Source: Bradyrhizobium zhanjiangense
Lineage (GTDB): Bacteria > Pseudomonadota > Alphaproteobacteria > Rhizobiales > Xanthobacteraceae
Assembly (NCBI RefSeq): GCF_004114935.1
Contig: NZ_CP022221.1
Coordinates: 4,981,001-5,045,000 of the forward strand
Length of the DNA stretch: 64,000 bases
Direction: 5' to 3'
Shown here: positions 54,490 through 63,698 of the stretch, piece by piece
Layout: every line of letters begins with the position of its first letter
How positions within the stretch are numbered: position 1 is the stretch's first letter
Notes under the pieces: generated by a model
The model's input: the letters and a program-made list of their open reading frames with translations, nothing else
Databases searched by the model: none
What the model was told of the DNA's origin: nothing
Position numbers and translations under genes: made by a program

Positions 54490-55115
54490 AGGACTGGTCT
54501 CCGCTCGTCGTCGGGATCGGCGGCACGTTGCGCGACGGATCAACCTCGGAGAGGGCGCTCCGCCTGGCGTTGACGGAAGCCGCGCGGCTCGGTGCAAGAA
54601 CACAGATCTTCGCGGGCCAATCGTTGAACCTGCCTCACTACGACGCCATTGAACGTACGGAGCGTGCGACGTCGTTGGTCGAAGCACTGCGCACCGCAGA
54701 CGGCGTCATCATAGCCACCCCAAGCTATCATGGCTCGATCTCCGGGCTGATCAAGAACGCACTAGACTACACCGAGGATCTCCGCGCCGATGCGCGCAGC
54801 TATCTCGCCGGACGCGCTGTCGGCGCCATCGTATGCGCGGGCGGAGCCCAAGCCATGGGAGCGACGCTGGGAACTCTGCGGACCATCGTTCACGCGCTGC
54901 GCGGTTGGCCGACTCCATTTTCAGCGGTGATCAACACCGCGCAGAGGCCATTTTCCGCAGATGGTGCGTGCAGTGATCCGATTATAGCGCAACAGCTTGC
55001 ATTCGTGGCCGAGCAGGTCGTCGAGTTCGCGAAAATGCGGCGGCTGTACGAGAGCCGGCGCAATGGGCTGGCGCGTCAAGAAATATCAGAAGCCGCGCCG
55101 GCGCAGTGCGCATAG
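54486..55115 (+). CDS. NADPH-dependent FMN reductase family protein
   Basis: The 209-residue flavodoxin-fold protein has GIGGTLRDGSTSERAL (10-25) for FMN phosphate binding and ATPSYHGSISGLIKNALDY (76-94) typical of NADPH:FMN reductases. It could supply reduced flavin to the oxygenase at 56464, forming a two-component monooxygenase with its gene two places downstream. Its start overlaps the leader ORF. Confidence 0.82.
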   Translation: MKDWSPLVVGIGGTLRDGSTSERALRLALTEAARLGARTQIFAGQSLNLPHYDAIERTERATSLVEALRTADGVIIATPSYHGSISGLIKNALDYTEDLRADARSYLAGRAVGAIVCAGGAQAMGATLGTLRTIVHALRGWPTPFSAVINTAQRPFSADGACSDPIIAQQLAFVAEQVVEFAKMRRLYESRRNGLARQEISEAAPAQCA

Positions 55116-55160
55116 AACGCGGCCGCAAACAATCAGAACGGGAAACACTAGGGAGGGCTC

Positions 55161-56408
55161 ATGAGCAAGAATCGCATCTTTAGTTATGAGAATCTCGTTG
55201 TCGTCTTGATGGGTACCGCGTTTGGCTTCGTTTTTTTCGACCGCCTGGCGCTGAATTTTCTATCGCCATTTCTGGTGCCTGAGCTCCATCTGAACAACAC
55301 CCAGCTGGGTGCCCTCGCGGCTGGCCTGGCGCTGACCTGGGCAATCGCCGGCTACGCCGTCGGCACCCTTTCGGACTATTTTCAAAATCGTAAAAAGCTC
55401 CTGGTCTGCGCGATCGTGATCTTCTCGATCTGCTCGGTAGGATCCGGTCTCGCCAATTCGTTTCTGACGTTGCTTGCCGCGCGCCTCGTTATGGGATTTG
55501 CGGAGGGACCTGTCCTTCCGATCGCGCAATCGATCATGGCTGCGGAATCGTCGGAGCACCGTCGCGGCTTCAACATGGGCGTTCTGCAGAATTTCTTCAG
55601 CGCGCTCCTAAGTAATTTTGCCGCCCCTCTCGTGCTCGTCGCAATTGGGCAGATCTACGGCTGGAGAAGTGCTTTTTACATTGCGGCGGTGCCTGGCTTC
55701 GTGGTGGCGGCCCTGATTGTCGCATTTATCCGTGAACCTTCGTCGAGTGCCGCTCCGATATCGACTGCGTCTGCGCGCAACACGATACCGCTTTCAGCGA
55801 TGCTGAAACATCGCAACATCTGGGTTTGCGCGGTCGTGAGCTGCCTGATGGTGTCTTGGCTCCTGATTCAGATAACGTTCCTTCCGATCTACCTGGTGCA
55901 GGTCCGCGGTCTGTCGCCCAGTGCGATGAGCGTTGCCGTGGCCGCGACCGGTATCGCAACGGCCGCGTCTTCGATCCTCGTACCGGCGCTTTCGGATCGA
56001 TTTGGCCGCCGTCCGATTCTGGTCTTGTCAGGCTTGGTTGGCGTGATTGCCCCGGTGACAACCGTAATGTTCGACGGACCTTTGCCCTTGATGGTGTTGT
56101 TCATGGGCATCGGCTATCTCGCCATTGGCAGTTTCTCGTTGTTCATGGCCACTGTGCCGTCCGAAACAATCCCGCCGACCCATGTTGCTACTGCGCTTGG
56201 CTTCATCATGGGGGTTGGCGAGCTCGCGGGCGGCTTCGCGGGCCCGGCCCTCGCCGGGATCGCTTCCGACGTGTTCGGTCCGTCCAGCTCGATGTGGATC
56301 GCCGCGACGCTGTGCATCTGTGCAGGCTTGCTTTGCCTGATGCTGGACGAAACTGCGCCGCGGGTGCGCGAGCGCCACAAAAGAATGATTGTGAGTTCGC
56401 CGGCATGA
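55161..56408 (+). CDS. MFS transporter (anion/aromatic-acid type)
   Basis: The 415-residue protein has about 12 hydrophobic helices and an MFS signature in DYFQNRKKLLV between helices 2 and 3, plus LSDRFGRRPIL in the central loop. AGGGAGG precedes the ATG. It lies 45 bases after the FMN reductase gene in the same unit and probably imports the substrate of the flavin oxygenase. Substrate class uncertain. Confidence 0.82.
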   Translation: MSKNRIFSYENLVVVLMGTAFGFVFFDRLALNFLSPFLVPELHLNNTQLGALAAGLALTWAIAGYAVGTLSDYFQNRKKLLVCAIVIFSICSVGSGLANSFLTLLAARLVMGFAEGPVLPIAQSIMAAESSEHRRGFNMGVLQNFFSALLSNFAAPLVLVAIGQIYGWRSAFYIAAVPGFVVAALIVAFIREPSSSAAPISTASARNTIPLSAMLKHRNIWVCAVVSCLMVSWLLIQITFLPIYLVQVRGLSPSAMSVAVAATGIATAASSILVPALSDRFGRRPILVLSGLVGVIAPVTTVMFDGPLPLMVLFMGIGYLAIGSFSLFMATVPSETIPPTHVATALGFIMGVGELAGGFAGPALAGIASDVFGPSSSMWIAATLCICAGLLCLMLDETAPRVRERHKRMIVSSPA

Positions 56409-56463
56409 ATCCCTATCGCCGGTTAGCCGCAACCGCAGTCAACGGAAATATCAGGAGATCGAA

Positions 56464-57714
56464 ATGAACGTTCAGGCCATGCGCAAGAGCCTGCCGGTAC
56501 CGGAACCTCACCTCACTCCGCAGGATCTGGTCGATCGCGCGGCCTCGATGAGAACGTTGCTGCGGGAATCGCAAGACGAGACTGATGAGCGGGGACATTT
56601 TTCGGACGACATCCAGCAGAAGTTCATCGATGCTGGATTCTATCGGATCTTGCAGCCCAAAATGTTTGGTGGCTACGAGTTCGATTACGAAACATTTTTC
56701 CGCGTCATGGTGGAGATATCGCGCGGTCATCCCTCCGCAGGGTGGTGCTTGACGTTGGCCGCCTCTCACGCGCCCGTCATTGCTTCGCACTGGTCGGAAG
56801 CTGCGCAGATCGAAATCTTCGGTTCATCCGGACATTTCGCGTCACCGCACCGGGCCGCCCCCGGGGGCACGTGCCTGCCGGTCGAGGGCGGCTATATCAT
56901 CAATGGTGTGTGGCCATATTCGTCGGGAATACCGCACAGCACGCACTTCCTGGGCGCAACGTTGCTTCAAACGTCGTTCCCGCCACGAATGCTCCACTTC
57001 GTTGTGCCGCGGGGGCAATACACAATTCTGGGCGATTGGGGTGGAGACCGTACCTTGGGCATGCGCGGCTCCGGCTCGAATAGCGTGAAGCTGGACAATG
57101 TCTTCGTACCCGAGCACATGACCGCGTTCTTCGACGCGCTGGGTGTAAAGCAGGATCTCTCCGATGGCACAGCAGGAACGCGATTGCATGGAAACCCGAT
57201 GTATCTCGGCGTTCTCATGGGTCCTTATCACGCGTCCCTGACATCGCCTATCGTCGGGGCCGCGCGCGCGGCGATCGATGAATATCGCGATATCCTGTTC
57301 TCGCAAAACACATTTGTTCCACCTTTCATTAAGCGTGCCTTCGAGACTGATTTCCAGGTCAATTATGGCCGCGCCATAGCGTTGACCGATGCAGCCGAAG
57401 GCGTGCTGCTCCAGGGTTTGCGCAAGCACATGGAGTACTGCCAGCGCTGGGCGAAGACGGGTTTGCAAGCCTCCGCAGAAGAAAACTTGCGACTCTGGGG
57501 AATGCTGCAGACCGGCGCACGTCTTGCCTGTGAAGCCATCGAACTCTTGTTCCAGACCGCCGGGTCGACTGCGGCGCGGAAGGGCTCAAGGATGCTTCGA
57601 TACTTTGGCGACGCCCAGATGTATCGAGGACACATGTCCTCCCAATACATGACCTTCGCGAAGTACATTGGTCGCAGCAATCTCGGGCTGCCGACCGGTT
57701 TTCTGGATCTCTGA
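56464..57714 (+). CDS. Flavin-dependent oxygenase of the acyl-CoA dehydrogenase fold (group D monooxygenase-like)
   Basis: The 416-residue protein has an acyl-CoA dehydrogenase fold but shows the features of HsaA/HpaH-C2-type oxygenases: an N-terminal helical region with PKMFGGYEFDYETF, GWCLTLAASHA, and a GGTCLPVEGGYIINGVWPYSSG middle domain instead of the T-E-P substrate motif. Such enzymes hydroxylate phenols using FMNH2 from a separate reductase; the FMN reductase at 54486 is the obvious partner. AGGAG precedes the ATG. Confidence 0.78.
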   Translation: MNVQAMRKSLPVPEPHLTPQDLVDRAASMRTLLRESQDETDERGHFSDDIQQKFIDAGFYRILQPKMFGGYEFDYETFFRVMVEISRGHPSAGWCLTLAASHAPVIASHWSEAAQIEIFGSSGHFASPHRAAPGGTCLPVEGGYIINGVWPYSSGIPHSTHFLGATLLQTSFPPRMLHFVVPRGQYTILGDWGGDRTLGMRGSGSNSVKLDNVFVPEHMTAFFDALGVKQDLSDGTAGTRLHGNPMYLGVLMGPYHASLTSPIVGAARAAIDEYRDILFSQNTFVPPFIKRAFETDFQVNYGRAIALTDAAEGVLLQGLRKHMEYCQRWAKTGLQASAEENLRLWGMLQTGARLACEAIELLFQTAGSTAARKGSRMLRYFGDAQMYRGHMSSQYMTFAKYIGRSNLGLPTGFLDL

Positions 57715-57732
57715 AGAAAGTCGGAGGGGGAC

Positions 57733-58809
57733 GTGACCCAAACTAAAGCAAAACCTGCTCCGTTGGTGCTCGCAGATCAGGGAGTTTTCTGGACCGGCGT
57801 GGATCGCCAGCAGACACCGAATGGCACCATCGCTGCGGGCCAGATGTTCGTACAGTATCAGATCCCGGAGCATATCCGGCATCCATATCCCATCGTCATG
57901 GTGCATGGAGGTGGGGGGCAGGGAACGGATTTTCTCGGTACTGCCGATGGACGGCCTGGATGGGCCACTTACTTTCTGAAACAGGGTTACGCGGTCTATG
58001 TCGTCGACCGCCCGGGGCACGGTCGCTCACCCCTGCATCCGGAAGTTCTCGGTCCGATGACACCTCCGCTGACCTACGAATTTGCCATGACGCTGTTTAC
58101 CGCGCCCGGCAAGCAGCCGAACAGCTGGCCGAACGCGCAAAAGCATAATCAGTGGCCTGGTTCCGGCGTCGTCGGCGATCCAGTTCTGGACCAATTCATC
58201 GCGACCCAAGGTCCATTCCTCGTCTTCTCGGCACAGACGCAACAGCTGATGCAGCGAGCCGGAGCCGAATTGCTGGATCGCATCGGTCCAGCGATCCTGC
58301 TCACCCATTCCATGGGAGCGCCCTTCGGCTGGCTCGTGGCAGATAGTCGACCGAACCTGGTGAAAGGAATTGTCGCGGTTGAGCCAATGGGGCCGCCTTT
58401 CGCCCAATTGCCAATGGGGCTGGGCGACCTCTCTTACGGACTCACTGCGATCCCGATGACGTTCGATCCGCCCGTCAAAGGCCCAACTGAACTGCGGCGC
58501 GAAATCCGCAAGGCTCCGAAGCCGGGGCTGGCGGACTGCTTCGTTCAGAATGAGCCGGCGAGGCGTCTTCCCAACCTCACATCGATGCCCGTTGCTGTCG
58601 TGACATCGGAGGCGTCGGCCTGGTCCATGCACGACCACGGCACCGTCGATTATCTCGTCCAGGCAGGCGTGCGAGCCGTCCATCTGCGGCTCGAAGACCA
58701 TGGCCTGCGCGGCAACGGCCACCTGATGATGCAAGAAAGGAACAGCGATGACATCGCTGCTTTCCTGGAAAGATGGATCTCGGAACATGTGGGGTCACGA
58801 CCAAGATAA
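57733..58809 (+). CDS. Alpha/beta hydrolase
   Basis: The 358-residue protein has an oxyanion segment MVHGGGGQGTDFL (56-68), a nucleophile elbow THSMG (Ser near 196, with Thr where Gly is usual) and a probable catalytic His in NGHLMM. It starts at GTG 57733 after GGAGGGGGAC. A role in ester, lactone or meta-cleavage product hydrolysis after the monooxygenase step would fit, but nothing distinguishes these. The N-terminal FWTG segment is not a signal peptide. Confidence 0.75.
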   Translation: MTQTKAKPAPLVLADQGVFWTGVDRQQTPNGTIAAGQMFVQYQIPEHIRHPYPIVMVHGGGGQGTDFLGTADGRPGWATYFLKQGYAVYVVDRPGHGRSPLHPEVLGPMTPPLTYEFAMTLFTAPGKQPNSWPNAQKHNQWPGSGVVGDPVLDQFIATQGPFLVFSAQTQQLMQRAGAELLDRIGPAILLTHSMGAPFGWLVADSRPNLVKGIVAVEPMGPPFAQLPMGLGDLSYGLTAIPMTFDPPVKGPTELRREIRKAPKPGLADCFVQNEPARRLPNLTSMPVAVVTSEASAWSMHDHGTVDYLVQAGVRAVHLRLEDHGLRGNGHLMMQERNSDDIAAFLERWISEHVGSRPR

Positions 58810-58913
58810 TTTCAATTTTTCGCGCCGCCGCACTTGTGGTGAAGCAGCGGCTGGAAGGTGCGAGTGAGGTGGTCAGGTTTGTCAGCAGACCGTTAGCGCA
58901 AGAGGAGTGTGAG

Positions 58914-59213
58914 ATGGCGAAGAAGGGATATTGGGTCGGTCACATCAACGTCACGAACCCGGAGCGCTACAAGGACTACATCGCGGCCAACGCCGGACCA
59001 TTGAAGAAGTACGGGGCGCGGTTCCTTGTCCGAAACGGTGCATGCGAAGTGCACGGCGACGCACTTCAAGGGCGTCGCCACGTCGTCATCGAGTTCGAAA
59101 GCTACGCAATAGCGAAGGCCTGCTACGACTCACCCGAGTATCAGGCTGCGGCCAAGATTCGCGACGAAGCCAGCACCTCCGATTTCGTCATGATCGAGGG
59201 CCACGAGGACTAA
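58914..59213 (+). CDS. DUF1330 family protein
   Basis: The 99-residue protein has the whole DUF1330 (ferredoxin-like dimer) domain: KGYWVGHINVTNPERYKDY near the start, VIEFESYAIAKACYDSPEY and a C-terminal MIEG. The ATG at 58914 follows AGAGGAG; a longer frame from 58773 overlaps the hydrolase gene. Members are often found in catabolic operons without a known activity; related dimers act as isomerases or cyclases. Confidence 0.82.
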   Translation: MAKKGYWVGHINVTNPERYKDYIAANAGPLKKYGARFLVRNGACEVHGDALQGRRHVVIEFESYAIAKACYDSPEYQAAAKIRDEASTSDFVMIEGHED

Positions 59214-59409
59214 CAGCGATCCGCGGCGGGGTCTGGCAACTTACGATTAAGAGCCCAGCCGAAGGTGGAGACGCTAATTCGGTCCACAGTATGCCGGTCA
59301 GTATCCGGAGCCGTAGCGGCGGGGCTTGCACTTCACCTTCTCCGTACTCGCCCTTTTTCCATGGCCTCGGAAGCTCCGGCTGAACGAGATCGAAGTGAAA
59401 GAACTGACG

Positions 59410-61398
59410 ATGAAAGCAACTGCGACTTTGGAGCTGCTGTGGACCCCGTCCGAGGAAAAGATCGTCGGGTCTCGCTTGTGGGATTACATGGGTTGGCTTG
59501 ATGAGCGCCAAGGTTGCAAGTTCGAGGACTACGAGGACCTCTGGCGCTGGTCGACGAGCGACTTGAACTCTTTCTGGAGATCGATCTGGGACTATTTCGA
59601 CGTGCGGGCAGACGGCGACCTGACCCCCGTGCTGCAATCGGACGCGATGCCCGGCGCCGATTGGTTTCCAAATACCCGCCTGAACTATGCCGAGCACATC
59701 TTCCGCGCTGCCAGGCCCGAAACGCCAGCGCTCGTCGCGCTCAGTGAAGCGGGCGAGGCCCGGGAGGTTAGTTGGGAAGCTCTGCGGCAACAGACAGCCG
59801 CGCTGGCGGCAACACTGCGTCGTCTCGGCATCAAGCGCGGTGACCGCGTCGCCTCCTACCTGCCGAATCGTCCGGAGACGGTCGTTGCCCTTCTGGCGTG
59901 CGCCAGCATTGGCGCCATCTGGTCCAGCTGCTCTCCCGAGATGGGGCGAACCATGGTGCTCGATCGTTTCGGCCAGATCGAACCGAAAGTTCTGTTTGCC
60001 GCCGACAGCTACACCTATAACGGCAAGACCCACGATCGCGCGCCTATCGTCGAGGAGTTGCGTGAAGGGCTTCCGAGCGTCGGCCACATCATTCATGTTC
60101 CCGGCCCGCTCGCCGCGGAGCGGCCGATCCGATGGCGCGACGTGATGAGCTGGGGAGATGCTGTCAGCGGCGACGCCGAATTGCAGTTCGATCGAGTGCC
60201 GTTCTCGCACCCGCTCTGGATCGTCTATTCCTCGGGAACGACGGGCTTGCCGAAAGGAATAGTGCACGGCCACGGCGGTATCGTCGTTACCCATCTCAAA
60301 ACCATGTCGCTCCAGCACGACCTGCGTCCCGGCGAACGCCTGATGTTCCTGGCAAGCACTGGATGGATCGTGTGGAACTTGCAGGTCGGCGCGCTGCTGA
60401 CGGGTGCCTCGATCGTACTGTACGACGGCAATCCGGCCTGGCCGGACAATCGGGCGATCTGGAGATTGCTGGATGCACGCGGCGTCACGCATTTCGGCTG
60501 CGGCGCCGCGTTTCTCACCAACTGCATGAAGGACGGCTTGCGCCCTGGGGAATTCGTCGCGCTGGAGAAGCTGCGGTCGATCAGCTCGACCGGCTCGCCG
60601 CTGCCGGCCGAGGCCTATCGGTGGGTATACGACGCGATCAAATCCGATATTTGGCTTGCGTCGATCAGCGGCGGCACCGACATAGCTTCGGGCTTCGTGA
60701 GCTGCAGTCCTGTGCTGCCGGTCCATGCCGGAGAAATCCAATGCCGTGAATTGGGCGTCGCAGCATTCGCCTTCAACGAGGCGGGTGAACCAGTCATCGA
60801 CGAGGTCGGCGAGCTCGTGATCGTCAAGCCGATGCCGTCGATGCCGGTATTCTTCTGGAATGATGAGGGCGGCCGACGCTACCAGGAGAGCTACTTCGAG
60901 CAGTTTCCCGGCCGCTGGCGACAGGGCGACTGGATCCGTTTTTCAGCCGCCGGGACCAGCCAGATCTACGGTCGCTCCGATACCACCATCAACCGGTTTG
61001 GCATCCGTATCGGAACCGCGGAGATCTACCGCGTTGTCGAGGACATCGCAGAAATTCGCGACAGTCTGGTTGTCGATCTCGAGTATCTCGGCCGAGAATC
61101 CTACATGCCGCTCTTCGTCGTGCTGCAGCCGGGACTCATGCTCACCGATGAACTAAAGGCGAGGATCGCCACGCAGATCCGCACCTACGGCTCCGCTCGC
61201 CACGTGCCGAGCGAGATCTTCCAGGTCGAGGAGATCCCACGCACCCTGACCGGCAAGAAGATGGAGCTTCCGGTGCGCAAGCTGCTGCTTGGCACGCCTG
61301 CCGAAAGGGTGGCGAGCCCGGATTCCATGGCGAACCCGGCGAGCTTCGAATACTTCGTCAGGTTCGCGGAGCAGCTGAGCCTGCCGCAGCGGGTGTAG
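59410..61398 (+). CDS. aacS: Acetoacetyl-CoA synthetase
   Basis: The 662-residue ANL ligase has the N-terminal LLWTPSEEKI block and the ATP-binding SSGTTGLPKGIVHGHGG, STGWIVWNLQ, and C-terminal TGKKMELPVRKLL characteristic of acetoacetyl-CoA synthetases. It activates acetoacetate with ATP and CoA. The ATG at 59410 is used; a longer frame from 59326 lacks conservation and overlaps no other gene. It is the last gene of the leader-1 unit and would let acetoacetate from ring or side-chain cleavage, including the BKACE reaction, enter central metabolism. Confidence 0.82.
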   Translation: MKATATLELLWTPSEEKIVGSRLWDYMGWLDERQGCKFEDYEDLWRWSTSDLNSFWRSIWDYFDVRADGDLTPVLQSDAMPGADWFPNTRLNYAEHIFRAARPETPALVALSEAGEAREVSWEALRQQTAALAATLRRLGIKRGDRVASYLPNRPETVVALLACASIGAIWSSCSPEMGRTMVLDRFGQIEPKVLFAADSYTYNGKTHDRAPIVEELREGLPSVGHIIHVPGPLAAERPIRWRDVMSWGDAVSGDAELQFDRVPFSHPLWIVYSSGTTGLPKGIVHGHGGIVVTHLKTMSLQHDLRPGERLMFLASTGWIVWNLQVGALLTGASIVLYDGNPAWPDNRAIWRLLDARGVTHFGCGAAFLTNCMKDGLRPGEFVALEKLRSISSTGSPLPAEAYRWVYDAIKSDIWLASISGGTDIASGFVSCSPVLPVHAGEIQCRELGVAAFAFNEAGEPVIDEVGELVIVKPMPSMPVFFWNDEGGRRYQESYFEQFPGRWRQGDWIRFSAAGTSQIYGRSDTTINRFGIRIGTAEIYRVVEDIAEIRDSLVVDLEYLGRESYMPLFVVLQPGLMLTDELKARIATQIRTYGSARHVPSEIFQVEEIPRTLTGKKMELPVRKLLLGTPAERVASPDSMANPASFEYFVRFAEQLSLPQRV

Positions 61399-61520
61399 GG
61401 CGGGAATGGCACCCGGTGTGCTGCAAGCTGGGTCCACGCCCGGTGCGTATCGAGGCGGATGAACTGAGGAATCCATTCTTTTCAAGTGGCCGACGATGAT
61501 GCTGCATTGCGACATGCAGT

Positions 61521-61560
61521 TTGTGTCAGTTTTTTGCAAGTCGGATCGATTCGTGCAGGC
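61521..61560. promoter_or_regulatory. Duplicated promoter/operator element, copy 2
   Basis: Matches copy 1 (54251-54290) at about 32 of 40 positions. Its central inverted repeat is degenerate but the TTGTGTCAGTT and CGTGCAGGC blocks are kept. It lies about 115 bases before leader ORF 2. Confidence 0.7.
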
Positions 61561-61637
61561 GGCGGTATCCTGCTTCTCCTAAGTTGCTTCAACAAACGCT
61601 TTGCAAGAGCGACGCGGAATTCTTGGGGGAGACGCGC

Positions 61638-61736
61638 ATGGCATTGTCCAATGCTGGCGAGGCGACCTCGCATTGGCTTGCGAACAGCCAGACATCCCGG
61701 GAATGGCCTGGGCTGTTCGATGAGGGTGGTCGCTGA
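61638..61736 (+). CDS. Short leader ORF 2 coupled to the SDR gene
   Basis: A 32-codon frame begins MALSNAG, close to MALFDAG of leader ORF 1, and is preceded by the same GGGGAGACGCGC block. Its stop TGA (61734-61736) overlaps the SDR start by one base. Conservation is strongest in the ribosome site and first seven codons, then fades, which suits a translation leader. It could also be a true small protein. Confidence 0.55.
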   Translation: MALSNAGEATSHWLANSQTSREWPGLFDEGGR

Positions 61737-62557
61737 TGATGTCCGAGAGGTTCTCTGTCGAGGGATATGGCGCGATTGTCACGGGCGGCGCCAGTGGCAT
61801 CGGTCTCGCTTTTGTCGAAGCGCTGGCCGATAGCGGTGCACGGGTGGCGATCCTTGATGTGGACTCGATCTCCCTGGGCAAACAGGTGGACCGGCTCTCC
61901 TCGAGAGGTTTGGACGTTCGAGGTTACAAACTTGATGTGACTGATCGCAAGGCGGTCGATCAGGTCTTCGCAGAAGTCGCAGCAGAATACGGACGCCTCG
62001 ACGTAGTTTTTGCCAATGCGGGCATCGACCCCGGAATTGGCTTTTCCAACCCGGACGGCAGCCCGTCCGAGGCAGGTGCTATCGAAAACTACGAGGACGA
62101 GCGGTGGAACAGAAACATCGAAGTCAATCTCAATGGCATCTTCGCCACCATTCGCGCTGCCGCGCGCCATATGAAACGAGGCAGAGGAGGCGGGAGCATC
62201 GTGGTCACAACGTCGATCGCCGCCTACTTGAATGAGGGGATGATAGGGGCGGCCTACATGGCCGCGAAGGCGGGAGCAGCACATCTGGCGCGCAACGCTG
62301 CTCTCGAACTGGCCCCATACAAAATCCGCGTGAACGCAGTCGCGCCCGGGTTCATCGTCACGAACATAGGAGGTGGGTGGCTAAAGCAGCCCGAGGTCCA
62401 GAATTCAATAGGAGCCACGATCCCGATCGGCCGCATTGGAGACGCTGACGACCTGAAGGGATTAGCTCTTTTCCTGGCGTCCCCCGCGTCGAGCTACATT
62501 ACCGGTGCGCAAATTCCGATTGATGGCGGTGTGAGTCTTGGAAGGAGGCCCGGTTGA
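61736..62557 (+). CDS. Short-chain dehydrogenase/reductase (third FANAGI paralog)
   Basis: The 273-residue SDR has TGGASGIG near 16-23, FANAGIDPGIGF and complete YMAAK. Like the SDRs at 49201 and 50027 it carries the FANAGI-GF insertion, linking this unit to region C. ATG 61736 is coupled to the leader ORF; a second ATG follows immediately at 61739. Confidence 0.82.
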   Translation: MMSERFSVEGYGAIVTGGASGIGLAFVEALADSGARVAILDVDSISLGKQVDRLSSRGLDVRGYKLDVTDRKAVDQVFAEVAAEYGRLDVVFANAGIDPGIGFSNPDGSPSEAGAIENYEDERWNRNIEVNLNGIFATIRAAARHMKRGRGGGSIVVTTSIAAYLNEGMIGAAYMAAKAGAAHLARNAALELAPYKIRVNAVAPGFIVTNIGGGWLKQPEVQNSIGATIPIGRIGDADDLKGLALFLASPASSYITGAQIPIDGGVSLGRRPG

Positions 62558-62653
62558 ATCGGCGGCGACGCATGCGTGAAGCGACGCCAAAAGGCATCGC
62601 TCATGCTCGCGATGACGTCGAGGGGCGCGCGCAAGGATCTGGAGCACCATCAG

Positions 62654-63550
62654 ATGAAAGATATCGAAGATAAGGTCGCGTTCATCACGGGAGGCGCGAG
62701 TGGGATCGGGTTCGGAATGGCCCGTGCGTTCCTGCAACATGGGGTGAAGGTCGTTATCGCGGACGTCCGTCAATCGCATCTCGATGCGGCGGCTTCCGCC
62801 CTCGATCGCTCCAACAAGAACTACCATCTGATCCGTCTGGACGTTACCGACCGCGAGTCAATGGCACGGGCCGCGACGGAGACCGAGAAGTTATTCGGCA
62901 AGGTCCACATACTCTGCAACAATGCAGGCGTATCGAGCATGGTGGCTATGGAAGACGCGAGCTTCGCGGATTGGGATTTTGTGATGAACATCAACGTCGG
63001 GGGCGTCGTCAACGGCGTCGCGACGTTCGTTCCCCGGATTCGGGCGCATGGAGAAGGTGGTCACATCGTCAATACCTCGTCGATGGCCGGCATCCTCGCT
63101 CTTCCAAATCCCGGCGGCATCTACTCGACATCCAAATTCGCGGTGCGCGGCCTGACGGAGTCCTTGCGAATGGCGCTCGGACCGTACAGCATCGGCGTTT
63201 CGCTCCTTTGTCCCGGCCTAGTTCGCAGCAATCTCGTCGACACGACGCTTCACCTCAACACGTTCGGTTCTGCTCAATCGGCGGGCGGCCCGTTCGCGGC
63301 CGGCGGTTCGCCGTTGGAAGCCGGGATGGATCCTCTCGCCGTAGGCGCACGGGTGATCGAAGGAATCGTCGGGAACGAGCCATACATTCTTCCGCACGGC
63401 GAATTCAAAGACGAAGTCGCAGAGTCGTTCGCAGAGATACTTCAGTCGTTCCCCACCGATCGAGACGTCGATCCGAAACGGCAACAGTTCGAAACGATGC
63501 GCCGGCAAGCGACGAGGGAGGCAAAGCGCTTGGCTGCAAGCATTGGTTAG
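62654..63550 (+). CDS. Short-chain dehydrogenase/reductase with C-terminal extension
   Basis: The 298-residue SDR has TGGASGIG near 12-19, NNAG and complete YSTSK. After the catalytic core a Gly/Ala-rich segment (SAQSAGGPFAAGGSP) and a helical tail add about 40 residues, which may form a different substrate lid. GGAG lies about ten bases before the ATG. It lies 96 bases after the previous SDR and ends the unit. Confidence 0.8.
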   Translation: MKDIEDKVAFITGGASGIGFGMARAFLQHGVKVVIADVRQSHLDAAASALDRSNKNYHLIRLDVTDRESMARAATETEKLFGKVHILCNNAGVSSMVAMEDASFADWDFVMNINVGGVVNGVATFVPRIRAHGEGGHIVNTSSMAGILALPNPGGIYSTSKFAVRGLTESLRMALGPYSIGVSLLCPGLVRSNLVDTTLHLNTFGSAQSAGGPFAAGGSPLEAGMDPLAVGARVIEGIVGNEPYILPHGEFKDEVAESFAEILQSFPTDRDVDPKRQQFETMRRQATREAKRLAASIG

Positions 63551-63698
63551 AACTTCGATCTGGCGTGCGAGGACCGCGCCGATCTCCATTGGACGCCCGC
63601 TCGCAACCGAGTAATTCGAAAGACGTCGCAAGAATCGGGGGGAAGCAATCCTCCGGACAAACAGCCGCTCTCAGCGCGGCCTATCAGGGAGGAGCCGA

